64,000 bases of DNA from JAJZQZ01 sp963790415 (GTDB lineage: Bacteria; Actinomycetota; Thermoleophilia; RBG-16-64-13). Location: contig CAWBOK010000001.1 in assembly GCA_963790415.1 (NCBI GenBank), forward strand, positions 434,001-498,000, read 5' to 3'. Each line of letters opens with the position of its first letter. The stretch's first letter is position 1. This document shows, piece after piece, positions 17,456-25,465 of this stretch. The translations under genes were made by a program, and so were the position numbers. The notes below the pieces were generated by a model. That model ran no database searches. It had not been told where the DNA came from and saw only the letters and a program-made list of their open reading frames with translations.

Positions 17456-19135
17456 TCACGCGAAGGACATCAAACGGTACCTGGCGTTGTTGGCTGCCGA
17501 CGCGAGACCCGAGAAGTCGGCCACTGCGCCCGTCACCTTGGGGCTGTACGCGTCGACCTGCATGTCGAAGGCATAGACGATGTAGCCGCCCTCGTTGTAC
17601 TCGAGGGTGGCAGCCTGGGAGATCAGCTCGTTCCGCTTCGCGTCGTCGACGGTCTTGAACGCCTCCTCGACGAGCGAAACCCACTCCGGGTTGGTGTCGG
17701 ACCAGTGCGTCTCGTTGTAGATCGCACCGGGTACCGAGCCGAAGCCGGCCTGAGCCAGGTAGCCGCGCGTGCCCCAGTTGTCCATGGCAAACGGATACTT
17801 GAGGTACTCGTCGCCCCAGAACACGTCGCCGGTGACCTCATTGACCTCCACCGTCACTCCGGCGCCCTTCGCCTGCTGAGCGAAGACCGTGGCCGCGGCC
17901 GGCGCGCCGTTGCTGACCGAGGTGGACGTAGTCAGTTTGACCGTGAGGTTGTTGTCGTAGCCGGCCTCCTTGAGCAGCGACTTTGCCTGCTCGAGATCCT
18001 GCGCGCGCTGCGCGAGATCCTTCGGGTAACCGGGATCGAACGGCGCATACATGTCGTTGCCCAGCCACTGCAGGCCATCGGCCGCCTGAGCGATCATCTG
18101 CGGGCGGTCGACGATGAGACGGAACGCCTGACGCACCCGCACGTCGTCGAACGGCTTCACGCTGCAGTTCATCGTGAAGGGTATCCACGATCCGGTCTTG
18201 GTTTCGAGAAGCTTGAAGCCGCCGCCCTCCGCGATCTTCCGTTGCGCCCCCGGGATCATCTGGACGTAGTCCACGGAGCCGCCGAGAAGGGCATTCATCA
18301 TGGCGGTGGTGTCGGCGAACTCGATCATGGAGAGCTTGTCCACGTAGGGCCCGCCATCTTGGCGCCAATAGTCCGGGTTCTTGACGAACACGGCCTGCAC
18401 GCCCGGCTGGAAGTCGCCCGGGCTCGCCAGCTTGAACGGGCCGGTGCCGATGACGCCCTCGCCGCCCTTGGGATCGTAGCCGACGGGAACGATCCCGGCG
18501 CTGTACGCGGAGAGTGCCTCAGGGAAGATGGCGTTCGGCACGTCCAGATTGAAGACCACGGTGAGGTCGTCGACCTTCTTGGTGCCGCCGGGTGCAAGCC
18601 CGCGGAGCTGCTTGGCCGCAAGCCCCGGGTTCTTGGGGTCCAAGATCCGTTCGAAGCTATACACCACGGCGTCCGCGTTGACCGGCGTGCCGTCGTGGAA
18701 TACGAGGCCGGACTTGAGCTTGACCGTGAACACCGTGCCGTCGGCGTTGGGCGAGAGTTCTTCGGCAAGCGCCATGCCGAGCACGCCCGCTTGGTCGAAC
18801 TCCAGCAGCGAGTCGTACAGGTTGAAGCGCATACCCATCGACGGGATGGTCAGCGCCGGAGCATGGATGTTCAGGTCTTCTTTCGCCGAGCCGGCTCCGG
18901 CCGCGACCCTGAGATGGCCGCCCATCTTCGCGGCGCCGGCGCCCCCGGCCACACTTGTTGTAGTGACGCCGACTGCAGCCGTACTCGACGTGGTGGTGGT
19001 GCCACTACTGCAACCCGCCACCACCGGGCCGATGGTCCCCCCTACGATGACCAGCGCCGCGCCCTTGAGGACATCGCGGCGGGAAACACGCCGATCGAGG
19101 AACCCCGGCTGGCCCCCACTGTCTTCTGAGCTCAT
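17456..19135 (-). CDS. ABC transporter substrate-binding lipoprotein, Tat-exported (family 5)
   Basis: A 559-residue SBP_bac_5 (DppA/OppA-type) protein. The N-terminus has a twin-arginine motif SRRDVLKG (residues 18-25), a hydrophobic stretch and lipobox VVAGC with Cys42, followed by a Ser/Thr-rich linker. It should be exported folded and anchored as a lipoprotein. The core begins GGHLRVAAGAG and includes DGTVFTVKLKSGLVFHDGTP. The ATG at 19135 is preferred to upstream Mets because GGGGAGGG lies just upstream. It follows the MtmB-like gene by 109 nt on the same strand. By context its cargo may be a methylated amine, a betaine or a peptide carrying one; the family itself binds peptides, nickel, opines and other ligands. 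Confidence 0.92.
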   Translation of the reverse strand: MSSEDSGGQPGFLDRRVSRRDVLKGAALVIVGGTIGPVVAGCSSGTTTTSSTAAVGVTTTSVAGGAGAAKMGGHLRVAAGAGSAKEDLNIHAPALTIPSMGMRFNLYDSLLEFDQAGVLGMALAEELSPNADGTVFTVKLKSGLVFHDGTPVNADAVVYSFERILDPKNPGLAAKQLRGLAPGGTKKVDDLTVVFNLDVPNAIFPEALSAYSAGIVPVGYDPKGGEGVIGTGPFKLASPGDFQPGVQAVFVKNPDYWRQDGGPYVDKLSMIEFADTTAMMNALLGGSVDYVQMIPGAQRKIAEGGGFKLLETKTGSWIPFTMNCSVKPFDDVRVRQAFRLIVDRPQMIAQAADGLQWLGNDMYAPFDPGYPKDLAQRAQDLEQAKSLLKEAGYDNNLTVKLTTSTSVSNGAPAAATVFAQQAKGAGVTVEVNEVTGDVFWGDEYLKYPFAMDNWGTRGYLAQAGFGSVPGAIYNETHWSDTNPEWVSLVEEAFKTVDDAKRNELISQAATLEYNEGGYIVYAFDMQVDAYSPKVTGAVADFSGLASAANNARYRLMSFA

Positions 19136-19244
19136 GTGCCCTCCCCTTTCGTGCATCATTGATCGGACAAATCAGTTGCTAAGCTTATCGCATACTCACA
19201 AATCAACGGGACAATCGCAAGAGCACGCGGGTCCCGTCGGACAT

Positions 19245-20621
19245 CTAGTAGGCGAAGTCCACCCCCATGCCGTGCAACTCCTCCTTGACGCGGGCGTAGC
19301 GGTCGTAGTACTCGGGCTTGGGGACGGCCTTGCGCACGTCGTAGAGCTCCTGGAACGGCTGCCCGATGGGCGCCTCCGGGATGTCCGCCTCGTACTTCGC
19401 CAGCAATACGTTCACGATCGCGTCGGCCTGCTCCCGGGTCATGCCCTGGCGGGCGACGGCGTGCCCCACCTCGGCTCCCAGGCGGGCTTCGAGCGGGGTG
19501 CCATGGTTGTGATGCTTGTTACGGGCGGGAGCACTCTCCCAGAGGTTGGCGCCGGAGACGGTGCTGGCGATAGCATGGGCGGCCGTCTCGTAGAAGAGCA
19601 TGTCGGTGCCCGGACCGGCGTTGGTGAAGCCGTTCGAGTCCTGTACCAAGTGGGTGTTCCGCGCCACCGCCTGGGAGTACATGCTGACCAACCAGAGCAT
19701 CTCTCGGCCGGTGTTCGAACCGTATTTGAGGTGGAAGGGGAAGTTCTGCTGGAAGTTACAGGAGTGCACCAGCAGGCCCTTGAGATGGTAGGCGGTCTCC
19801 ATGACGGCCGTGCCCTCGGCGCCGCCCGCGTAGGCCCCGTAGATGGCCCCGGTCAGGTTGCCGCTGAACGACCCGTACATCTGATAGTGGGCGCCTTTGT
19901 TGAGCATGGCGTTGTTGGTCATCATCTCGGTGATGGAGCCCACCAGGCGTCCGTCGGACGGGCGCACTCCCCACGCGGGGTCGCTCACGGCGATCTGGGC
20001 CACGTCGGTCTCGGCCGTACCCACCGCCACCATGAATACGCCCGGAACTCCCGCCAGGCGCGCGGCGTGGCGCAGGTTCATGGCGTGCTCCATCGAGCCG
20101 GCTATCTCCCAGGGGGTGCGTGACTGGATGGCCCGGCCCATGAACTCCTCCAGCAGCGGCGAGCAGATGCCGTCGAGCAGGGGTTCCTTGAGATACGCCA
20201 GGCAGGCCGACAGGTGATCGACCTCGTCGTAGGTGATGTCGGGCGAGAAGATGACGAAGGGCGGCCGTCGGTCTTCCACCGAGCGCCAGCCGAAGACCCG
20301 CGAATCCCGGCCTTCGCCCACCACGTAGCTCGACGGCGCGCAGTAGAGGGCCTCGTCGATCTCCTGCTCCGAGAAGAGCATCACCCGGTGGGTGTCCTGG
20401 TTATAGACCCCCACCTCGAGGAAGAACTCCCGCGCCGCCTGCCACACGGCGTCGGCCATGGCGTCATCGGCGGGCACCGGATGGGCCGGGTCGTACTTGA
20501 TGCCGTGTTTCTTCACCACCGCACGCATCGTCTTGGGGATGCGCTTGTTGAGGAACTCGGCTTCCTCCATGAAGGGCCCAGTGGTGGCGCGCTCCATGAT
20601 CTCCCACATGCGATAGGCCAT
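19245..20621 (-). CDS. MtmB-like (monomethylamine:corrinoid) methyltransferase without pyrrolysine
   Basis: A 458-residue protein colinear with archaeal MtmB over its whole length: N-terminal KHGIKYDP, then FFLEVGVYNQDTHRVMLFSEQEI, GEGRDSRVFGWRSVEDRRPP, GAYAGGAEGTAVMETAYHL, KYGSNTGREMLW, and C-terminal APIGQPFQELYDV. Archaeal MtmB carries pyrrolysine in PGMGV-O-GPETS. Here the region reads PGVFMVAVGTAETD (about residues 193-206), with small residues and no in-frame amber codon. The catalytic residue that presents the amine is therefore missing, and either the chemistry or the substrate must differ. It should transfer a methyl group to the corrinoid protein whose stop overlaps its ATG by 1 nt (TGATG). 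I know of no characterised non-Pyl MtmB. Confidence 0.88.
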   Translation of the reverse strand: MAYRMWEIMERATTGPFMEEAEFLNKRIPKTMRAVVKKHGIKYDPAHPVPADDAMADAVWQAAREFFLEVGVYNQDTHRVMLFSEQEIDEALYCAPSSYVVGEGRDSRVFGWRSVEDRRPPFVIFSPDITYDEVDHLSACLAYLKEPLLDGICSPLLEEFMGRAIQSRTPWEIAGSMEHAMNLRHAARLAGVPGVFMVAVGTAETDVAQIAVSDPAWGVRPSDGRLVGSITEMMTNNAMLNKGAHYQMYGSFSGNLTGAIYGAYAGGAEGTAVMETAYHLKGLLVHSCNFQQNFPFHLKYGSNTGREMLWLVSMYSQAVARNTHLVQDSNGFTNAGPGTDMLFYETAAHAIASTVSGANLWESAPARNKHHNHGTPLEARLGAEVGHAVARQGMTREQADAIVNVLLAKYEADIPEAPIGQPFQELYDVRKAVPKPEYYDRYARVKEELHGMGVDFAY

Positions 20622-21268
20622 CACGCACCCCCTTCTGAGCTCGTCAGCTCTTTGACGATATCGATTGCACCGGTGGAGTCCTCGGCCCAGCCGTCCGCGC
20701 CGATCTTGTCGGCCCACTCCTGGCTGGTGGGCGCCCCGCCCACGATCACCTTCACGATGTCCCTGATGCCCTTGTCCCGCAGGATGCTGATGACCTCGGT
20801 GGCGCCGGGCATGGTCGTGGTCATCAGCGAGGAGATGCCGATGATCTCGGCCTTGGTCTCCTCCGCCCGGTGTATGAAGTCGAGCGGATCAACGTCGGTG
20901 CCCAAGTCGATAACGTCGTAGCCGGCGATGCCCAGGAAGAGGGCGACCAGGTCCTTGCCGATCTGGTGCATGTCGCCTCGGGCGGTCCCCACTATCACGG
21001 TGCCCTTCCGCTCGCGCGCCTGCTCCTTGGCGAGTTCGGGGCCGAACACCTCCATGATCGAGTTCATGCCGTCGGCGGCGAACAATACCTCGGGCAGGAA
21101 GATCTCCATGCACTCGAAGCGGCGGCCGACCTCTTCCATCTCGGCGGCCAGCACGTCGATGACGGCCTTCAGTTCGGCTCCCTGGGCCACCAGGTCGCGG
21201 GCGAGAGCGGCGCAGGCGTCGCTGTCGCCCTCCACCATGGCCTCTTTCAATTGGTCAATAGTCTCCAT
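20621..21268 (-). CDS. Corrinoid protein of a methyltransferase system (MtmC/MttC-like)
   Basis: A 215-residue cobamide-binding methyl carrier. The cap domain runs from about residue 1 to 90 (IDQLKEAMVEGD, MEIFLPEVLFAADGM). The B12 domain has GDMHQIGKD (D-x-H-x-x-G), ISSLMTTT and VGGAPTSQEW. The start ATG 21268 has a strong AGGAGGAG 8 nt upstream. It lies 50 nt after MttB B2 and directly before the MtmB-like gene, so it probably serves A2, B2 and the MtmB-like enzyme. It is only moderately similar to the corrinoid protein at 5651-6292. Confidence 0.93.
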   Translation of the reverse strand: METIDQLKEAMVEGDSDACAALARDLVAQGAELKAVIDVLAAEMEEVGRRFECMEIFLPEVLFAADGMNSIMEVFGPELAKEQARERKGTVIVGTARGDMHQIGKDLVALFLGIAGYDVIDLGTDVDPLDFIHRAEETKAEIIGISSLMTTTMPGATEVISILRDKGIRDIVKVIVGGAPTSQEWADKIGADGWAEDSTGAIDIVKELTSSEGGA

Positions 21269-21318
21269 GTCGTCTGCTCCTCCTGGAAAGATGCTAGGGG
21301 TTCTCGGGCTTCCGTCTC

Positions 21319-22773
21319 TTACGCGCCTGCGCCGGGGAACGCCGCGACGAGTTGCTCTATCCGTGCGGCAAGGGCCGGAGACAACGGCGGCACTTCGTGA
21401 GTGGCCAGCAGGTGCAGGGCCTTTCGTCGGGCCCGCTCGGCCACGTCCTGGCTGCCCTCTGCCTGCCACTTGTCGCGGCCGTAGCGGTTGAGGATGGTCG
21501 GGCGCCATTGGGCATCGCGCATGTGGCGGTAGGTGTGCTCGCTGGTCATGAAGTGGCCCCCGGGGCCGGTCTCGGCGATGGCGTCGATCGCCAGGGTCTC
21601 CCGGGTGACCTCGATGCCCCCGAGCAGGCGCCGGTTCATGGCGATGAACTCGTCCACCAGCACGATCTCCTCCAGGCTCCCGGTCATGCCGAAGTCCAGG
21701 TAGCCCACGTCGTGCGCCAGGTTGGAACCCGCCTGCATGGCGAGGAAGGTGATCTGGGTGGCCTCCATGCCCGCCTGCGCGTCGAGCACCTGACTGTCCG
21801 ACGTGCCGGCGTTCCCCCAGTTGGGGATATCGAGCCACTTGGCCATCTCCACCAGGGCCATGTACCCGAGCAGGTAGCCGAGGTCGTTGTACGACGACTG
21901 CGCCGTCACCAAGTCGAGCACGGCAGAACCGACCCCCATCAAGAAGGGCGCCCCCGGCTGCCGCAGCTGGTGGACCACCAGACCGAAGAGGCTCTCGGCG
22001 AGCCCTTGGGCCGTGTGGCCGGCCACCGTGATGGGGGCGGTGGCCCCGGCGAGCGGGGCGGGCGAGTAGATGGAGGGCACACCGGTGTCGGCGCAGAGGA
22101 GCAGCTTCTCCAGACTCTCGGTCGGGTGCTCCAGGGGGCTGATCGGCTCGTTGTAGACCACGAAGTAGGGCTTCGACCGGAGCGGATCCGCCCCCCCGCG
22201 CAGTTCCCGGGCGATCGTCGATCATGACCGCCGAGGTCGCCGGCGTTCTCGGCCGTCATGACCAAGGGTTTCCGGGTCGATTCCATCATGGCCTGGAACG
22301 AGAGGAGGTAGGAGCGGTGAGGGTCCACCTCCTTCGGGTGGGCGGAGCTCATGACGAAGTCCATGTGCGGGCAGCGCGTCGCAGAGCCTCGCCGCCCGCC
22401 GTACGTCGTCCAGCGTGCTCGGCCGGTGCTCCTTGGTCTCGAGATCGTAGGTGGACATGAGGTCGGAGCCCGTGCCGAAGTAGCTGTTGTAGCCCCCGAG
22501 TTCGAGCGCCAGGACGCCGTCGCGGTCGTAGACGTTCACGCAGGCGGGCACGCTCAGCCGCGCCTGCTCGATCAGGTGCCGGGGCATGAGGACCCGCTCG
22601 TCCGCGGTCTTCGTGCAACCCGCTTCCATCAGCATCCGCTCGACCTCCACGTGGTAGACCCGCATGCCGATGGTGGCGCATATCTCGAGGGCGGCCAGGT
22701 AGATGTCGCGTTTCTTCTCGTCGGACAGGAAGGTGAGGCGGCCCACCTTCGAGGCGTTGCGTATGTCGCTCAT
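21319..22773 (-). pseudogene. MttB-family methyltransferase B2, three +1 frameshifts
   Basis: Close paralogue of B1. The C-terminal 280 residues are in one frame (21319-22161; MVYNEPISPLEHPTESLEK onward). The N-terminal 115 residues (MSDIRNASKVGRLTFLSDEK to LCDALP) are in another. One extra base each near 22371 (CTGCCCGCAC), 22235 (CTCGGCGGTC) and 22217 (ATCGACGATC) explains the breaks, and repair gives 483 aa. The conserved C-terminal block (GPGGHFMTSEHTYRHMR, RYGRDKW) is present. The ATG overlaps the A2 stop by 4 nt. No in-frame amber codon. Demethylation of a quaternary amine is inferred from the family and the corrinoid partner next door. Confidence 0.82.
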
Positions 22774-24110
22774 GGCGTGGTGTGCTCCTTGGTGTGCTGC
22801 TTGATGATGTCGTCCAGTGTTGCGGACACGGCGGGTTGAAGCGCCGGTGCCCGGTGCTGTGCGAGGAGCTCCTCTATCCGGAGCGCGGCCCCTTCGGCCG
22901 ACAGGAAACCCCGCGCCGCCTGCTCGATCGCGTCGAAGGCCGGCGTCTCTTCGTCCATCGCTGCCGGATGCATGAAGCGGCGGATCCAGCCGATGACCTC
23001 GTCCAAGATGACGATCTGCGCCAGGGAGTTCGACATGCCGGACTCCATGTAGCCCACGTCGTGAATGAGGTTGCTGCCGGCAAGGGCCTCCACGAGCAGA
23101 GAGAGGGACGCCTCGGCCACCGACTGCTCGTCCACCAGCTTGCTCTCCGAGGCCCCGCCGAGGCCGAAGTGAGGGACCCCGCGGAAGTGGGCCATCTCCG
23201 CGAACCCCACGCGCTTCTCCGGCGCGGAATAGATGCCCACCATGGTGCGCATGTCCAGTTTCTCCGCCGAGCCGCCCGCCTGAGCGATGGGGCACCCTTC
23301 CCGCACCAGCTGGCTGAGCACCAGGCCGAAGAGCTCGCCCACCCCGGCGACAGCCATGGCGCCGGCCTGGGTCATGGGGCTGCTTGCGCCCCGGAACACC
23401 ACCGGGCTGTAGGCGTGAGGCACGGCCTTTTCCGCCAGGAACATCAACTTCTCCACCTCGTCGGCTTCATGACGGAAGGGGTGGGTCACGTTGATGTGGC
23501 ACATGCCGAGCGGCTTCTCCCTGAGCGCCTCAGCCCCGCCGGCCACAGCCTCCAACATGGCCACCATCACCGGGATGTCGGCCACGTTCGGACTGAGGAA
23601 GAGCGTAGGTTTCACCGAGTGCGTCAGCATGGTCCGGAACTGCCGGAGGGTGGCCACCTCGGGAGCGAGGTCCCACGGCAAGAACAGGCTCATGAGGAAG
23701 TCGATGTTCGGAAGGGCGTCCACCACCAGGGCGCCCTCTCTGACGTCTTCCAGGGTGCCCGGCCGACGGAGGCCGGTGCGGTGGTCGAGCATGTTGGGGG
23801 TCTCCGAACCCACGCCGAAGAAGACGTTCTGGCCCCGGAGGGACATGACGGGTTCCCCGTCTCTGGAGTGAAGAGTGAAGCCGTCGGGAACCACGGACAG
23901 GGCCCAGGCTACGAGCTTTTCGGGGAGGCGCACCCGCGTGCCGTCGACAGTCGCCCCGGCCGCCCCAAGCACCTTCCGCGCGCGTTCGTGGTGCACCTCG
24001 ACCCCTACGCGGGCCAGGAGACGGAGGCTTCCCTCATGGATGGCCGCACAATCGGCGGGGGTGAGTTTCTGGACGCGCACCCCTTGTTGCGCGACCAGGA
24101 CATCCTTCAT
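22770..24110 (-). CDS. MttB-family methyltransferase A2, short C-terminus
   Basis: An intact 446-residue MttB-family protein and the paralogue of A1 (shared ASLSLLVEALAGSNLIHD and GYMESGMSNSLAQIVI). About 36 residues conserved in A1, B1 and B2 near the C-terminus (around A1 DYLGEDHTLAHF to RWEKAGS) are absent, with no frame change: the sequence goes from DAIEQAARGFL directly to ALRIEELLAQH. The ATG at 24110 has AAGGA 7 nt upstream and is supported by alignment with A1. It is the first gene of the 24-14 kb methyltransferase/transport operon. Loss of the block may mean a changed active-site lid or a specialised role beside B2. Confidence 0.9.
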   Translation of the reverse strand: MKDVLVAQQGVRVQKLTPADCAAIHEGSLRLLARVGVEVHHERARKVLGAAGATVDGTRVRLPEKLVAWALSVVPDGFTLHSRDGEPVMSLRGQNVFFGVGSETPNMLDHRTGLRRPGTLEDVREGALVVDALPNIDFLMSLFLPWDLAPEVATLRQFRTMLTHSVKPTLFLSPNVADIPVMVAMLEAVAGGAEALREKPLGMCHINVTHPFRHEADEVEKLMFLAEKAVPHAYSPVVFRGASSPMTQAGAMAVAGVGELFGLVLSQLVREGCPIAQAGGSAEKLDMRTMVGIYSAPEKRVGFAEMAHFRGVPHFGLGGASESKLVDEQSVAEASLSLLVEALAGSNLIHDVGYMESGMSNSLAQIVILDEVIGWIRRFMHPAAMDEETPAFDAIEQAARGFLSAEGAALRIEELLAQHRAPALQPAVSATLDDIIKQHTKEHTTP

Positions 24111-24318
24111 AGGGTTTCCTTGCGGATCATCTCTTGATACCGGAACAATCGGACACTCCATCGTGACGCACATAGTTAGGTCCCTGACGGCCGCCCTATC
24201 GGGGGCCGGAGGGCACCCGCGGGCGAGCGGAGAGGAACGGCTACCAGTCTTCGCCGAAGTCCGGGTGAAGGTGGGGTCTCTTGATGGAGAGCGTGAAACC
24301 ATGAATCATGACGGCTAC

Positions 24319-24347
24319 ACCATAGCCAGGGTCCACGGGGGTGTCAA
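24319..24347 (-). promoter_or_regulatory. Sigma70-type promoter of the second methyltransferase operon
   Basis: Minus-strand TTGACA (24347-24342), 17-nt spacer, TATGGT (24324-24319). Transcription would start near 24311, leaving a leader of about 200 nt before the A2 start at 24110. I do not recognise a cobalamin or glycine riboswitch in the leader. This is the best promoter match in the window. Confidence 0.6.
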
Positions 24348-24365
24348 GCGCCCGCGGCGCCCCCA

Positions 24366-25427
24366 TCAGTACCTCCCGAAGGCACGGGCTGCCTTGAGCA
24401 TGACGAGCAGGTTATACAGCGGGGTGCCCACCGACACCTCGCAGCCGGACATGAGCACGAAACCCAGAGGGGCGGCCTTGCCCTCGAGCACGGCCTCACG
24501 GGCAAGCTCCCACACCTGCTCGGCGGAGCCAAGATGCAGCTCCGTCGGGTCCAGGTTCCCCATGACGATGACCTTGTCGCCCATCGCGTCGATGGCCCGT
24601 CGCAGGCCGACCTCGTGGCCGAAGCTCACCATGCCCGGCTGCCCGTCGCGGCCGAAGGGAACCGCGAGGAGAGACTCCAGGTTCGCGTTCTGGTCGCCGC
24701 ATACGTGCGTGCTGAAGTGCGAGACCCCCAGGCGCAGCGCCTTCTCGTGCAGTTCGCGCATGTAGGGGAGCGCGAACGTCTGAAATTGCCGCGCCGATAT
24801 GAGGGTGTTCGCCTCCCCCGGCATGCCGTCGAACCCGACGATGACCCGTCCGGGGAACAACCGCACCCAGGCGGCAACCAGCTCCAGGAAGAAGTCGGTG
24901 ACCAGCCGCAGGCACTGGTGCGCGAGAGCCGGCCGTTTGATCAACCATCGGTAGAAGAGCGACGGCTCCACCACGTTGGCGGCGTCGGTGAAGGGCGTCC
25001 CCAGGTCGAGGCTCACCGGTAGCCCGTGTGCGTCCTGCAGGCGGGCGAACTCCAGCATGACGGGCACCGAACCGGCGGACAGCACGTCGGCGGGCGGGCG
25101 CAGGCGGTCGAGGTCGTCCTCGCTGGTCACCGGATAGCGGGTGACTTTCGGGGCGGGTTCGTATTCTCCGCTGGGCATGCTCACCTGGCCGCCGAACTCC
25201 CACGAACCCATCGAGGCATATGCATAGAAGGCGAAGGGATCGTCGGAGCCTATCAGCTCCTGCAGCCGCAGCCGCCCGTGGAAGCTTCGCGCAGCCTCCT
25301 GGTACGCGTCGCGGACAGGCCATCCACAGAACGGCATCGGGTACCCGTAGACCCGAGGGACGAACGGCACACGGTCGGGCCTCGCACCCGGCGTGCGAAG
25401 CGCCGCCATGCGCTCCCGCGCCGACAT
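24366..25427 (-). CDS. MtaA/UroD-family corrinoid methyltransferase
   Basis: A 353-residue TIM-barrel protein of the uroporphyrinogen decarboxylase/MtaA family. These zinc enzymes move the methyl group from a methyl-corrinoid protein to a thiol or tetrahydrofolate acceptor. The zinc ligands fit H241-x-C243 (THVCGDQ) and C329 (LMSGCEV). The N-terminus MSARERMAALR is typical, which is why ATG 25427 is chosen although the ribosome-binding site is poor; a TTG at 25469, overlapping the transporter stop, is the alternative. It lies just upstream of the promoter of the methyltransferase operon and is the natural downstream enzyme for the corrinoid proteins here. The acceptor cannot be told from sequence. 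Confidence 0.88.
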   Translation of the reverse strand: MSARERMAALRTPGARPDRVPFVPRVYGYPMPFCGWPVRDAYQEAARSFHGRLRLQELIGSDDPFAFYAYASMGSWEFGGQVSMPSGEYEPAPKVTRYPVTSEDDLDRLRPPADVLSAGSVPVMLEFARLQDAHGLPVSLDLGTPFTDAANVVEPSLFYRWLIKRPALAHQCLRLVTDFFLELVAAWVRLFPGRVIVGFDGMPGEANTLISARQFQTFALPYMRELHEKALRLGVSHFSTHVCGDQNANLESLLAVPFGRDGQPGMVSFGHEVGLRRAIDAMGDKVIVMGNLDPTELHLGSAEQVWELAREAVLEGKAAPLGFVLMSGCEVSVGTPLYNLLVMLKAARAFGRY

Positions 25428-25465
25428 CCTGTCGGGCGGAAGGTCACCCAGATTGGGTACACCGC

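Noticed and set aside
651..24110. Pyrrolysine read-through in the MttB or MtmB genes
   Set aside because: No internal in-frame amber codon remains in any of the five methyltransferase genes after frame repair, and no pyl genes are in the window.
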